A stretch of DNA of 64,000 nt from Bacteroides sp. (lineage in GTDB: Bacteria; Bacteroidota; Bacteroidia; Bacteroidales; Muribaculaceae). The position numbers were made by a program, and so were the translations under genes. The stretch is taken from positions 1 through 64,000 of the forward strand of contig JAAVCP010000029.1 of the NCBI GenBank assembly GCA_014802265.1. The letters run 5' to 3'. Positions 1 through 8,724 of this stretch are shown in pieces. Position 1 is the stretch's first letter. Each line of letters opens with the position of its first letter. Under the pieces are notes generated by a model. That model was given only the letters and a program-made list of their open reading frames with translations, made no database searches and had not been told where the DNA came from.

Positions 1-906
1 GCCGTCACCGAGTCCGGTATGCTCACGCTCTGCAGTGATCCACAACACGAAAAAGCACTGTCGCCGATAGAGCTCACCGAGTCCGGTATGCTCACGCTCC
101 GCAGTGATTCACACTCTGAAAAAGCACTGTTGCCGATAGCGGTCACCGAGTCCGGTATGCTCACGCTCTGCAGCGACTTACACTCCGAAAAAGCATTGTT
201 GCCGATAGCCGTCACCGAGTCCGGTATGCTCACGCTCTGCAGTGATCTACACCCCGAAAAAGCCCTATCTCCGATAACCCTTACCGAGTTTGGTATGCTA
301 ACACTATTAGATTTACCAATATAAGAAATAAGTAGACCGTTAGAGTCAATTAGAAAATCATTGAATAATAACTTGTAATCAGATTTATGAGCAAGAGAAA
401 TCTGTATGTTGGGACATTTTATGAAGGGATTAATACCGATAGCCGTCACTGAGTTTGGAATGCTTACGCTCTGCAGTGATTCACATCTCCAAAAAGTCTC
501 GTCCCCGATAGCCGTCACCGAGTCCGGTATGCTCACGCTCTGCAGTGATTCACACCCCCAAAAAGCCTCGTCCCCAATAGCCGTCACCGAGTTTGGTATA
601 CTTACACTATCAGACTTACCAATATAGGAAATAAGTAGACCGTTAGAGTCAATTAGAAAATCATTGAATAATAACTTGTAATCAGATTTATGAGCAAGAG
701 AAATCTGTATGTTGGGACATCTTATGAAAGGATTAACACCGATAGCTATCACGGAGTCCGGTATGCTGACGCTCTTCAGTGACATACACAACGAAAAAGC
801 CTCATCCCCGATAGCCGTCACCGAGTCCGGTATGCTTACGCTCTGCAGTGAGCTACACCCCCAAAAAGCGTTATCACAAATAATTTGTGTACCATGTTTA
901 ATCTGA
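1..906 (-). repeat. Coding tandem repeats: 69-bp (23-aa) LRR units nested in a 303-bp (101-aa) higher-order duplication
   Basis: Units such as accgagtccggtatgctcacgctctgcagtga recur every 69 bp; positions 325-417 are identical to 628-720 (offset 303 bp, in frame). Confidence 0.9.
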
Positions 907-1973
907 TATTTAACTAAATTGGATTTATATTTTAGAAGTCGTTTCCCATCAGGACTGTATAATACTCCAAACTCATCAGCAATTCCTTCTGCAAGATCTT
1001 TCTCAGAACAAGAGGTATCAATTTTTTCGACTTGTTTGTTATTCCTTACTTTAGACTTAGCAGGCTGCCCTGGCTTTGTAGTCATAAAGAGTCTAAAAGA
1101 AACTGAGTCAATGCTGTTTTTCCCCAATGCTATATAATAGATACCTAAGAGTGTTAATAGGTCTGAATCAGCAGTAAGGTTCTGAATATCCTTTAGCAAA
1201 GTGGAATCTGCCGGTGAACGGAAGTCTCTTTCCGAGAATAGGAGTGTGTCAGAATAGGAGGAATTAAGTTTAGGATTTAGGGAGATTACTTTTAGAGACA
1301 GAGCGATGACTGCGATTGAAAAGTCATCGATATGTTCGTTGAAGTCGGAATCGGTACGGAGAGGATGACGGTAGTCGGGGCTGCCGATTTCATGAGCTTT
1401 CTCACCTTTCATGGAGGGGACGAACATTCCGTCATAGTCAACCAATGCTAATGAGCCGTCTTTGCGGACAAGGATATTGTCAGGCTTGAGGTCTCCGTGT
1501 GCAAATGGTTGAGCAAGTAGCCAGGCTGCCATACGGTTGAAACGGTAGCTCAACATCTCCAACTCGTATTTGTCATTAAGGTTACGTTTCAGATAGGCAT
1601 CAAGATTTTCACCCTCTACCCATTCCATCAGCACAACAGGAAATTCCTCTCGGTCGCATTGGGCTGAGTCAACAAACAGTTCATTTTCCAAATATCGTAG
1701 AGGCAGAATATAGGATGATGAGATAATCTCCAATTCATCAGCTATCTTCTTATAGCTTTCATCACGACCTTCCTGATCCTTGATAAAGCATTTCACAGCA
1801 TACAGTTTCCCATCGTTCTCATCTTTCATCTTGAAAACGACTGCAAAGTTACCGCTTGACATCACCGGGTCACCGTGACTGTCAAGTACCGGTCTTAGCG
1901 ATGCCAACTCATTAAAATTGTCTTCAGCTGAGAGAATCGCCTCCTTATATTCTGATATTAGGGGATATTCCAT
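1..1973 (-). CDS. Eukaryotic-like Ser/Thr protein kinase fused to C-terminal BspA-type (LRR_5) leucine-rich repeats; 3' end beyond the left edge
   Basis: Own translation of the minus strand from ATG at 1973: MEYPLISEYKEAILSAEDNFNELASLRPVLDSHGDPVMSSGNFAVVFKMKDENDGKLYAVKCF..., catalytic loop HGDLKPDNILV, DYDG in the DFG position, GSPDYRHP; then repeated 23-aa units AIGDxAFxxCxSLQSVSIPDSVT down to base 1. No stop in the window, so missing from the ORF track. Confidence 0.88.
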   Translation of the reverse strand, partial: MEYPLISEYKEAILSAEDNFNELASLRPVLDSHGDPVMSSGNFAVVFKMKDENDGKLYAVKCFIKDQEGRDESYKKIADELEIISSSYILPLRYLENELFVDSAQCDREEFPVVLMEWVEGENLDAYLKRNLNDKYELEMLSYRFNRMAAWLLAQPFAHGDLKPDNILVRKDGSLALVDYDGMFVPSMKGEKAHEIGSPDYRHPLRTDSDFNEHIDDFSIAVIALSLKVISLNPKLNSSYSDTLLFSERDFRSPADSTLLKDIQNLTADSDLLTLLGIYYIALGKNSIDSVSFRLFMTTKPGQPAKSKVRNNKQVEKIDTSCSEKDLAEGIADEFGVLYSPDGKRLLKYKSNLVKYQIKHGTQIICDNAFWGCSSLQSVSIPDSVTAIGDEAFSLCMSLKSVSIPDSVIAIGVNPFIRCPNIQISLAHKSDYKLLFNDFLIDSNGLLISYIGKSDSVSIPNSVTAIGDEAFWGCESLQSVSIPDSVTAIGDETFWRCESLQSVSIPNSVTAIGINPFIKCPNIQISLAHKSDYKLLFNDFLIDSNGLLISYIGKSNSVSIPNSVRVIGDRAFSGCRSLQSVSIPDSVTAIGNNAFSECKSLQSVSIPDSVTAIGNSAFSECESLRSVSIPDSVSSIGDSAFSCCGSLQSVSIPDSVT

Positions 1974-2048
1974 AATTTTGTTTTATTATTTTAATCGTTA
2001 ATTGTCAAGGTTACAATTAGCTTATTGACCATTGATATTGTATAATTA

Positions 2049-2249
2049 CTATTGGGATTGTCTTTTAGCCATATATTCATGGAAGCGCCGGAGTGCTTCC
2101 TCGCCGGTTATTAGGCAGGGGTGGCCTTTGTCATCAGCGACCACTACCGGTTCTCCGAGTTTTGCCTTCCGCTCAAATAATCTCCGCTGGGCTTCAAGAA
2201 TCCCTTACTCTAACCGTTTGGACAAATTTATTTTTTCTTGCTCTGACAT
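2049..2249 (-). pseudogene. Small Bacteroidales protein (66 codons) interrupted by an in-frame TAA
   Basis: MSEQEKINLSKRLE*GILEAQRRLFERKAKLGEPVVVADDKGHPCLITGEEALRRFHEYMAKRQSQ; TAA at 2205-2207; the reading frame continues intact on both sides. Confidence 0.65.
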
Positions 2250-2261
2250 GATTCAAGTTAA

Positions 2262-2930
2262 TTAGTGATTGGAGACTTTTTTAATGAAAGCTTGAAGTTC
2301 TTGATCTATTTTAATCAGTTCTTTAGGGGATAGATGAGAGATTATACCAGGAGCATGAGCCAGTTTCCCATACTTTAAATCAGCATATTTCTTATCCTTA
2401 TCAAGATATTTAGATAAAAATGTTTGTCTCAGAATAAGTTTGACAACCTCAGATGGCTTTTGTTGGAGCCTTTCTATATTTTTGCCATGGATAGATTTAT
2501 GCTGGGCTACGTGGGTAACAGAATTAGTTTTTCTGTGGAATCCCTCTTCCTTTGCCCAATCTTCAATAGCTTGTGGTTGCTTAAGAAACCAAGCTTCCAT
2601 TTCTTGAATCCAGAAAAACACACGATCTTTATTTTCAGGTGGAATTATAATGCCATCCTTTGCGATGTCTGCAAATCATTCGTTTCGCTTCTCAGGCAAT
2701 CTGTCAAGATCAACATATAGATAAGTAAACTCTCCATTTGAATTTACAAATTCTTTGGCAGTGTTTTTGTAGCCACCGGAGAGTTTAACTATTATTTGTA
2801 TGTCGTCACGACCTAATGCCTCGCTCATGAAACGGTTTAATTCTTCACGTAAAGAAGCTACGTTATTCATGGTAATGGCACTGGATTTGGCATCAAGAGT
2901 ACCACCTTCAGCATAGACTATTATTACCAT
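2262..2930 (-). pseudogene. DUF4276-like protein interrupted by an in-frame TGA
   Basis: ORF-track entries 2676..2930 and 2262..2621 are in the same frame, separated only by TGA at 2676-2678 (...VDLDRLPEKRNE*FADIAKDGIIIPPENKDRVFFWIQEMEAWFLKQP...). EGG near the N-terminus, central VDLD and a QEMEAWFL motif resemble DUF4276. Confidence 0.75.
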
Positions 2931-4126
2931 CTGGTGCCTCCAATCTCGCCATTGAGCCAGAGCTGACCCGGCAACAAATCTTGTTCTTCCCCTTGATATG
3001 CCTCGTTACCCCGAAGTACAGTGGTGTTGTTGGTCTTGTCTTTTTGAAATATAAGAATATCCTCCAGATTAAAAGCATTCAAAAGGAGAGGAGAATGGGT
3101 TGCCACAATAATTTGGGAATGTTTTGATGCCTCTTTAATCATTTTTGCTATTGATCTGATCATATCAGGGTGCAAATATGATTCAGGCTCATCCAGTCCT
3201 ATCAAATAACCTCTGTCAGGATTGATAAATATACCCATCAACAGCATATATTTAAGTGTACCGTCGGAAATATGTAGGGTGTCAATGGTATGTGAAAGAT
3301 TACTTTCTCTTAGATTAAGATATAGTCTGTTTCCAAAGAAATTATATCCTATTCCTGTGTAATTGGGATTTATATTATTTAAATTCTTTATTATTTTTTC
3401 GTAATGCAGAGAATGATTATTATTCAATGTATTATATAGATATGCAATATTCTCACCTGTTCTTATAAGACGCTTTGAATTATTCGCTTCAGATGGGCGA
3501 CGTACCATGTCAATATTGAACTTGCCATAGATTGCCATTGATGTAACGGCTTCCCTTATAATATAAGCAGGAAGGTAACGCTGTGGGGCGTTTATTTGTC
3601 GCAATGAAAGTTCTTGGGCTGATAACATTCCCTTGTCATAGTTTTCTTGAGAAATTGAGCCGTCTTCATCACGAGCTGAAATAGTGCCTACACCATTACG
3701 AAATTCTATATAACTATAAGTAGAGTGAGTGTTTTTTGCATTCTGAGAATACAATGACTCACAAATAGTATAGTTAGAGCCGTCTCCTAACGGAAAGACA
3801 GTTATCTTATAATAAATGTCAGTTAGAAAGGGTGATTTAGGAAACTTATTCTTCAATAACTCAGCATCAAAAATAAAAGTAAGACTAAAACATTCCGGTC
3901 TGTTATCTCCCCTTGCATTTATAATAGCGTTATAGCTTCCCCATTTACGGATAAGTTCCGCAAGACCACTCCCACATACCCCTTCAAAAAGAAATGTCAA
4001 AGCATTTATCAAAGAAGTTTTGCCGCTTCCATTAATACCAAGCAGAAGATTTATTCCTGAATTAAGAAGAATATGATGTTCTCCATTAAATGCAAAAAAG
4101 TCTTTAATTACTATTTCCTTTAACAT
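2924..4126 (-). CDS. AAA family ATPase (AAA_15/AAA_21, OLD/RecF-like); probable start at 4126 rather than 4186
   Basis: Walker A GINGSGKTSL, signature-like LHISDGTLKYMLLM, Walker B YLIGLDEPESYLHP, ATHSPLLL; overlaps the downstream DUF4276-like gene by 7 nt. Confidence 0.88.
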   Translation of the reverse strand: MLKEIVIKDFFAFNGEHHILLNSGINLLLGINGSGKTSLINALTFLFEGVCGSGLAELIRKWGSYNAIINARGDNRPECFSLTFIFDAELLKNKFPKSPFLTDIYYKITVFPLGDGSNYTICESLYSQNAKNTHSTYSYIEFRNGVGTISARDEDGSISQENYDKGMLSAQELSLRQINAPQRYLPAYIIREAVTSMAIYGKFNIDMVRRPSEANNSKRLIRTGENIAYLYNTLNNNHSLHYEKIIKNLNNINPNYTGIGYNFFGNRLYLNLRESNLSHTIDTLHISDGTLKYMLLMGIFINPDRGYLIGLDEPESYLHPDMIRSIAKMIKEASKHSQIIVATHSPLLLNAFNLEDILIFQKDKTNNTTVLRGNEAYQGEEQDLLPGQLWLNGEIGGTRW

Positions 4127-4472
4127 TTTTATGAATGTGTTTATGATTAATATCTGCAAATTTAAAGATTTTATTTCAATCGTCAAAACAAACTATGCTA
4201 TGTGTGTATGAGAATATGGATATAAATTAGAAAATATAATAATTGAGTGTTAATTGGTATAATAAAATTTACTTAATTTTCGTAAATATTATATAAATAA
4301 TCGTTCATAATTTGGAATATAATGTATTTGGATAAAAATGTATAATATCTTGATAATTATTAGTACTTTTGTATGTCATATTTATTCTATATAATATATG
4401 AGAGTTGAAATGTATAAAATATTATATAAATGGTATTGACCATTGTCATATCTTTAACAGGTATGTGAATTT

Positions 4473-4496
4473 TACCATCCACGTAATTGGATGGTA
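4473..4496 (+). other. Hairpin (8-bp arms) in the divergent intergenic region upstream of the PtuA-like gene
   Basis: TACCATCC-acgtaatt-GGATGGTA followed by ttctttta. Confidence 0.6.
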
Positions 4497-4547
4497 TTCT
4501 TTTAATCGAGCATAGTTATAAACTAAATTATTATTTATATTAATTAG

Positions 4548-5777
4548 ATGAAAATTAAGAATATATATATAGAATACTTCCGTGGATTGCAGAATGTGGA
4601 CATTCAGCAATTGGATGATCATGTCAACTTATTCGTTGGGATTAATGGTGCGGGTAAGTCAAGCATATTAGATGCTATGTCGCTTATATTTTCATGGTAT
4701 ATTGCCCGAATGCTTTCTGCCAAAGGTCGCGGACGGGATATCCCTGTGGATGACATATCATTTCATTCTCCTAACGGTTGTACTATAGAATTAGGACTGG
4801 ATGATGGAAGCAGTTGGAAACTGTATAGAAGTTTGAAATATCGTAAGGCTGATAAATCTGATCTTTCCGCAATGAACCGTGTAGTGGGGCTTCTGCGCGA
4901 AGGGTTGGATCTGTTGTCCAATGCTTCTATACCACTAATAGTTTATTATGGTGTAAATAGGATAGTATCAAATGCATATACCAGATTGCCACACAAGAGT
5001 AACCCTATCCCACAATTAGATGCTTATAAAAATGCTCTGACAGGCGGACAACTGTTTTCTGATTTCTTTAATTGGTTCAGATTTTCTGAAGATTATGAGA
5101 ACGAGCGATATAAAGAAAATAAACATTTCCAAGATCATGGGTTAGAAGCAGTAAGACGTGCTATGTCTAATATTATGCCGGACTATAGTGATTTGAAAAT
5201 AACTCGCCGTCCTCTCGCTATGACTATGAAAAAAGGGAATGAAACATTTAAGATCAATCAGTTGTCAGATGGAGAGAAATGTTATATTTCGTTGGTATGT
5301 GATATAGCCAGACGCCTTGCCGTGGCTAATCCTACGGAAGATCCATTAAAAGGTGAGGGCATAGTTTTAATTGATGAAATTGACTTGCATCTTCATCCTA
5401 AATGGCAACAAACAATTATTTCAAAGTTAGTTAAGACTTTTCCTAATTGTCAATTCTTTATAACGACCCATTCTTCCATTGTGGCTTCTGATGTAAAGGG
5501 GTAGGTGTTTGGTATTAAAGATGGTAAGATTATGCCGCAACGTACTTATGGTAAATTGTCTTCAAATATTCTTTCTTCAGTGTTTGAATTATCAAATGCC
5601 CGCAGTCAGACAGTTCAATCAATGATTGATTCAGCTTATCTTGCGATAAAAGATAGGAATGAGGATCAATATGTGGATTATTTATCAAAACTCACTAAAA
5701 TTTTGGGGTCAGATGATTTAGACATTACAGGTCTTAAAATTGAGAAAATGCGTAGGGATAGAATGCTTGCCAAATGA
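4548..5777 (+). pseudogene. Septu-type PtuA-like AAA ATPase interrupted by an in-frame TAG
   Basis: ORFs 4548..5504 and 5505..5777 are contiguous and in the same frame: ...CQFFITTHSSIVASDVKG*VFGIKDGKIMPQRTYGK.... Walker A GINGAGKSS, Walker B GIVLIDEIDLHLHP. The gene continues to 5777, where it overlaps ATG by ATGA. Confidence 0.78.
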
Positions 5778-6404
5778 AGACTATCTTAAAGACAGAAGCT
5801 AATCAGTATCTTGATAGAGCTTTAAAAAGGGATGAGTTGGGACGAATTTCGGTTGAAAAATTACGATGAGTATCTCCAAGTCAGACAGCAAGCTCTTAAT
5901 GAGCAGAAAAATGAATGTGCTTATACCGGGCTTTGGCTTGGTGAAGGTACGAATCAGATTGTACATATAGACCATTTTTATAAAAAGTCGCTATATCCCA
6001 ACTTAAGATTTCAATGGTTGAATTTATTTGCAGCTGCAAAAGACCTCCCTTACGGCTCGGATTATAAAGATGTATGTATTTCAGGACCATTAAAACATTC
6101 CGACAGTCAGTATAAGACATTCTGGTCTCCTTTGGAAGCAAATCTCGAAGATAAATTTTGGTATCGCCAAGATGGTGCCATAGAGCCTCATTCCTCTTTG
6201 TCTGATAATGATAAGAAAATTGCTCAAAATACGATTGAGATGTATAACTTGAATGCAGATGATTTAAAAAGAAAAAGAAGGAATATTATAGAATATGTAA
6301 GAAATTTAGGACAATTAGAGGATAATGTTATACGAGACTGTATGAAGGAAAATGGCTTTTCATTCTTAGTAGATTTTGAGTTAAGGAAGAAGATTAAGGA
6401 ATAA
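5774..6404 (+). pseudogene. HNH endonuclease (PtuB / TIGR02646-like), probable frameshift in the N-terminal part
   Basis: ATGA overlap with the ATPase gene gives MKTILKTEANQYLDRALK...; the HNH body (CAYTGLWLG...HIDHFYKKSLYPNLRFQWLNLFAAAKDLPYGSDYKD) is in another frame. Removing one A from the A5 run at 5824-5828 joins them. Confidence 0.65.
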
Positions 6405-6428
6405 TACGCTGATAAATATAACTGATAA

Positions 6429-6474
6429 GATTGAAGGTATTTTAAGAGATTATAAATAAGACTTGGCTGATGTA
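6429..6474 (-). pseudogene. Remnant of the 3' part of a YkuD_2-like gene (paralog of 7092..7712)
   Basis: 46 nt (gattgaaggta...cttggctgatgt) align to 7151-7196 without gaps; minus strand reads YISQVLFIIS*NTFNL versus HISQGCFTISSTTFNL. Confidence 0.55.
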
Positions 6475-6488
6475 TTATGCTAAAGTAT

Positions 6489-6527
6489 CGCCGAAAGGGC
6501 ATTCAGAATGAAATGCTCTTTCGGCGA
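6489..6527 (+). terminator. Hairpin terminator-like element (convergent genes)
   Basis: tcgccgaaagggcatt / aatgctctttcggcga, near-perfect arms. Confidence 0.75.
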
Positions 6528-6551
6528 GGCTATATTTTTATGGCTTTAGTT

Positions 6552-7065
6552 TTATTTTAATAAATCTGACGGCGCTACCACAGTTTCTTCAAGTAAAATT
6601 TTACGTTTTTTCAAATAGTCTTTGTATGACTTTACGTTGTAATCTTTCACTTTTCTTAAATTACATAATTTTATGCCGTTGTCAAGATAAATCTTATATA
6701 CTAACTTTGAACAGTACATTCTGTCATCAGTCCATCTAAAGGAGGTATCATAAGATTTTCCAAGATATTTAGACACGTTAATCTCGAAATCCCTTATAGG
6801 GCATTTTTAACTTTAACGTGTTTTCCAACTCCTTTATTTATCCATTCCTGTACCGGAGTCAATTTTACAGTGTTTGAGGCTTCAAGTACATAATCTTTCC
6901 CGTTTTTCTTGTAAATCATTCCGCAATGTGTGTATCTGGAGCCGGTTGCTTCCGTTATATATTTTGACTGTTCGGACTTACTTTCTTGAAAAAGTATGTC
7001 ACCTTGATTGTAGCCAAAAGCGACATTAAGGCTAAATAAAAGTGCTATCAAAATGCTGTTCTCAT
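6552..7065 (-). pseudogene. YiiX/YebB-like (permuted NlpC/P60-type) hydrolase with two frameshifts
   Basis: Reconstructed MRTAF/LIALLFSLNVAFGYNQGDILFQ...GSRYTHCGMIYKKNGKDYVLEASNTVKLTPVQEWI...VKVKNA/PIRDFEINVSKYLGKSYDTSFRWTDDRMYCSKLVYKIY. Frame breaks at the A4 run 7050-7053 and the GGG run 6799-6801 (+ strand). Confidence 0.7.
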
Positions 7066-7091
7066 AAATTTACGATTATTTTTATTGTTAG

Positions 7092-7712
7092 TTAGTTACA
7101 GCTGGCGTAAAGGTAGATTGATTTCTTTTCCTTGAGGAGCTGACAGAGAAGATTGAAGGTAGTTGATGAGATTGTGAAACAGCCTTGGCTGATGTGTTTT
7201 GTTACGGGAATGGGGATGCCGATTGTTATGTCGTCGGCTAAGACGGGGCCCTCATGTATTACAATGCCACGTGCAGCAGCATTGGAGTTGGTGTTACTCA
7301 GTCCGTCTATTCTGATGCAGGGCATATTCATAGTGTTTAATTTACTGACACATCTTAATCGGTATTCTCCAAGGCTTGAGCAGTTACTACCGAATTTGTT
7401 AGAAAACACTGGTTTGTCTGTAGTGCTTCCGCCTCCACAGCCATGCGCACATTTTGATTTAGAAATTAGGGTGTCATTTTCGTTATCATAGGTAAAGAAT
7501 CGAGGCTCGGCAGAATAAATCCCAAAGTCAACATAAATTGAGATATCCTCTCCATGTTTTGCTTTGCCTTTAAATTTAGAGACTATTTCTGACTTTGCCA
7601 AGTTTTTAGATATATCGTCATGAGATTCAGTTGCCTGATTATTACAGTTGACGAATATAAATGAGGAAAATACAATAAGCATAAGGAGGGTAAATATGCT
7701 TTTAGTGTTCAT
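7092..7712 (-). CDS. Lipoprotein with YkuD_2-like (murein L,D-transpeptidase family) domain
   Basis: Lipobox-like FVNCNN; KPVFSNKFGSNCSSLGEYRL, NSNAAARGIVIHEG, HISQGCFTIS. Confidence 0.72.
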   Translation of the reverse strand: MNTKSIFTLLMLIVFSSFIFVNCNNQATESHDDISKNLAKSEIVSKFKGKAKHGEDISIYVDFGIYSAEPRFFTYDNENDTLISKSKCAHGCGGGSTTDKPVFSNKFGSNCSSLGEYRLRCVSKLNTMNMPCIRIDGLSNTNSNAAARGIVIHEGPVLADDITIGIPIPVTKHISQGCFTISSTTFNLLCQLLKEKKSIYLYASCN

Positions 7713-7738
7713 AGAATAATATTTAGATTATGACCGTT

Positions 7739-8551
7739 TCAGTTATTTACCTTTGAATAAGAACGTTTAGTATTCTTATAAATGCGTTTCCCGGCATATC
7801 CGGTAATGAGAATTATAATTAAGGGAAGAATATAGACATACATATTCGCAAGGATATAGTTAGTATGGCTATCGCGTCCCATTTTTATAAGATAGTTCAC
7901 TACATAATTAAATATGGCTTCGATGGTCATGCCAGTGTATGTGACTTTACGTTCAAGATAAGTCATTATACTATTATAAACCATATAGGCTTCTATTGAG
8001 ATTGGCAATAACATCAACAGTCTGCCATAATGGTTAATTTTCCATAGCTTAGTTAGCATGATTATGATAAGGATAATTGCAGTTGCAGCGCAGATAATTG
8101 GTGCCATGTATTCACAGACATATACAGAGGCAGCCTTGTAGCTCCAGTCTGTGAACCACATTACTCCAAACAGCACTGCAACACATATCGCATATATCGG
8201 AAGACATAGCATCTCAAGTAAGAGTATGAAAGGATTCCTTGAAAATTGGGTAAGTTCCGGATACATATTAGCATTAAAATAACCATTATACAATTGTATG
8301 TTATCGCTTATAAAAAATACACCAACGACAAACAGTGCCAGTATATACAGAATAAAAGGGGAGAACAGGATAAGTATCCAAAGCCCTCCTTTAGTTGACC
8401 AGTTTACTTTTTTTCTGACAAGTAAAAGTAGAGGTGAGAAGACAAGCCATGTAGTAATCACAAGAATGGTGTCATGATTATTGGCATAAAATTTCTTGAT
8501 AGTTGAGAGGAGTGAGGTACAGGTAACGAGTTTGTCTTTAGAGGATTTCAT
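7739..8551 (-). CDS. Multi-pass membrane protein of unknown function
   Basis: 270-aa ORF with several long hydrophobic segments. Confidence 0.65.
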   Translation of the reverse strand: MKSSKDKLVTCTSLLSTIKKFYANNHDTILVITTWLVFSPLLLLVRKKVNWSTKGGLWILILFSPFILYILALFVVGVFFISDNIQLYNGYFNANMYPELTQFSRNPFILLLEMLCLPIYAICVAVLFGVMWFTDWSYKAASVYVCEYMAPIICAATAIILIIIMLTKLWKINHYGRLLMLLPISIEAYMVYNSIMTYLERKVTYTGMTIEAIFNYVVNYLIKMGRDSHTNYILANMYVYILPLIIILITGYAGKRIYKNTKRSYSKVNN

Positions 8552-8724
8552 ATCTTGATTATTTTTGAGGGTTAACGGACAGAAAGTCTATAATATCTAT
8601 ACCGGGAGAATAGGAATGTAAACTTTCACTTTATATGATATGGTGCAAAGTTACATACAATAACAAGAGTCTGCAAAAATAGGGTAGATCCTTGTATGAA
8701 ATGTGGCTTTTGATGTATGAAAGA

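Noticed and set aside
19-906. Plus-strand ORFs 19..324, 406..627 and 709..906 encoding repetitive MLTLCSD... peptides
   Set aside because: They are the antisense reading of the minus-strand BspA-like repeats, which match a known repeat family and join to the kinase domain.
1-906. Tandem repeats as a possible CRISPR array
   Set aside because: 69-bp units are contiguous, in-frame coding repeats with no unique spacers.
4429-6404. Retron (hairpins plus ATPase plus HNH resembles Ec78-type effectors)
   Set aside because: No reverse transcriptase and no msr/msd-like ncRNA recognised; Septu-like is the better fit.
2049-7065. Programmed stop-codon readthrough or an alternative genetic code
   Set aside because: TAA, TGA and TAG are all involved together with indels, while the rest of the window uses all three as normal stops. 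Gene decay is simpler; resequencing still needed.
7153-7491. Plus-strand 112-aa ORF
   Set aside because: Antisense to the YkuD_2-like lipoprotein gene, which has a signal peptide and family motifs.
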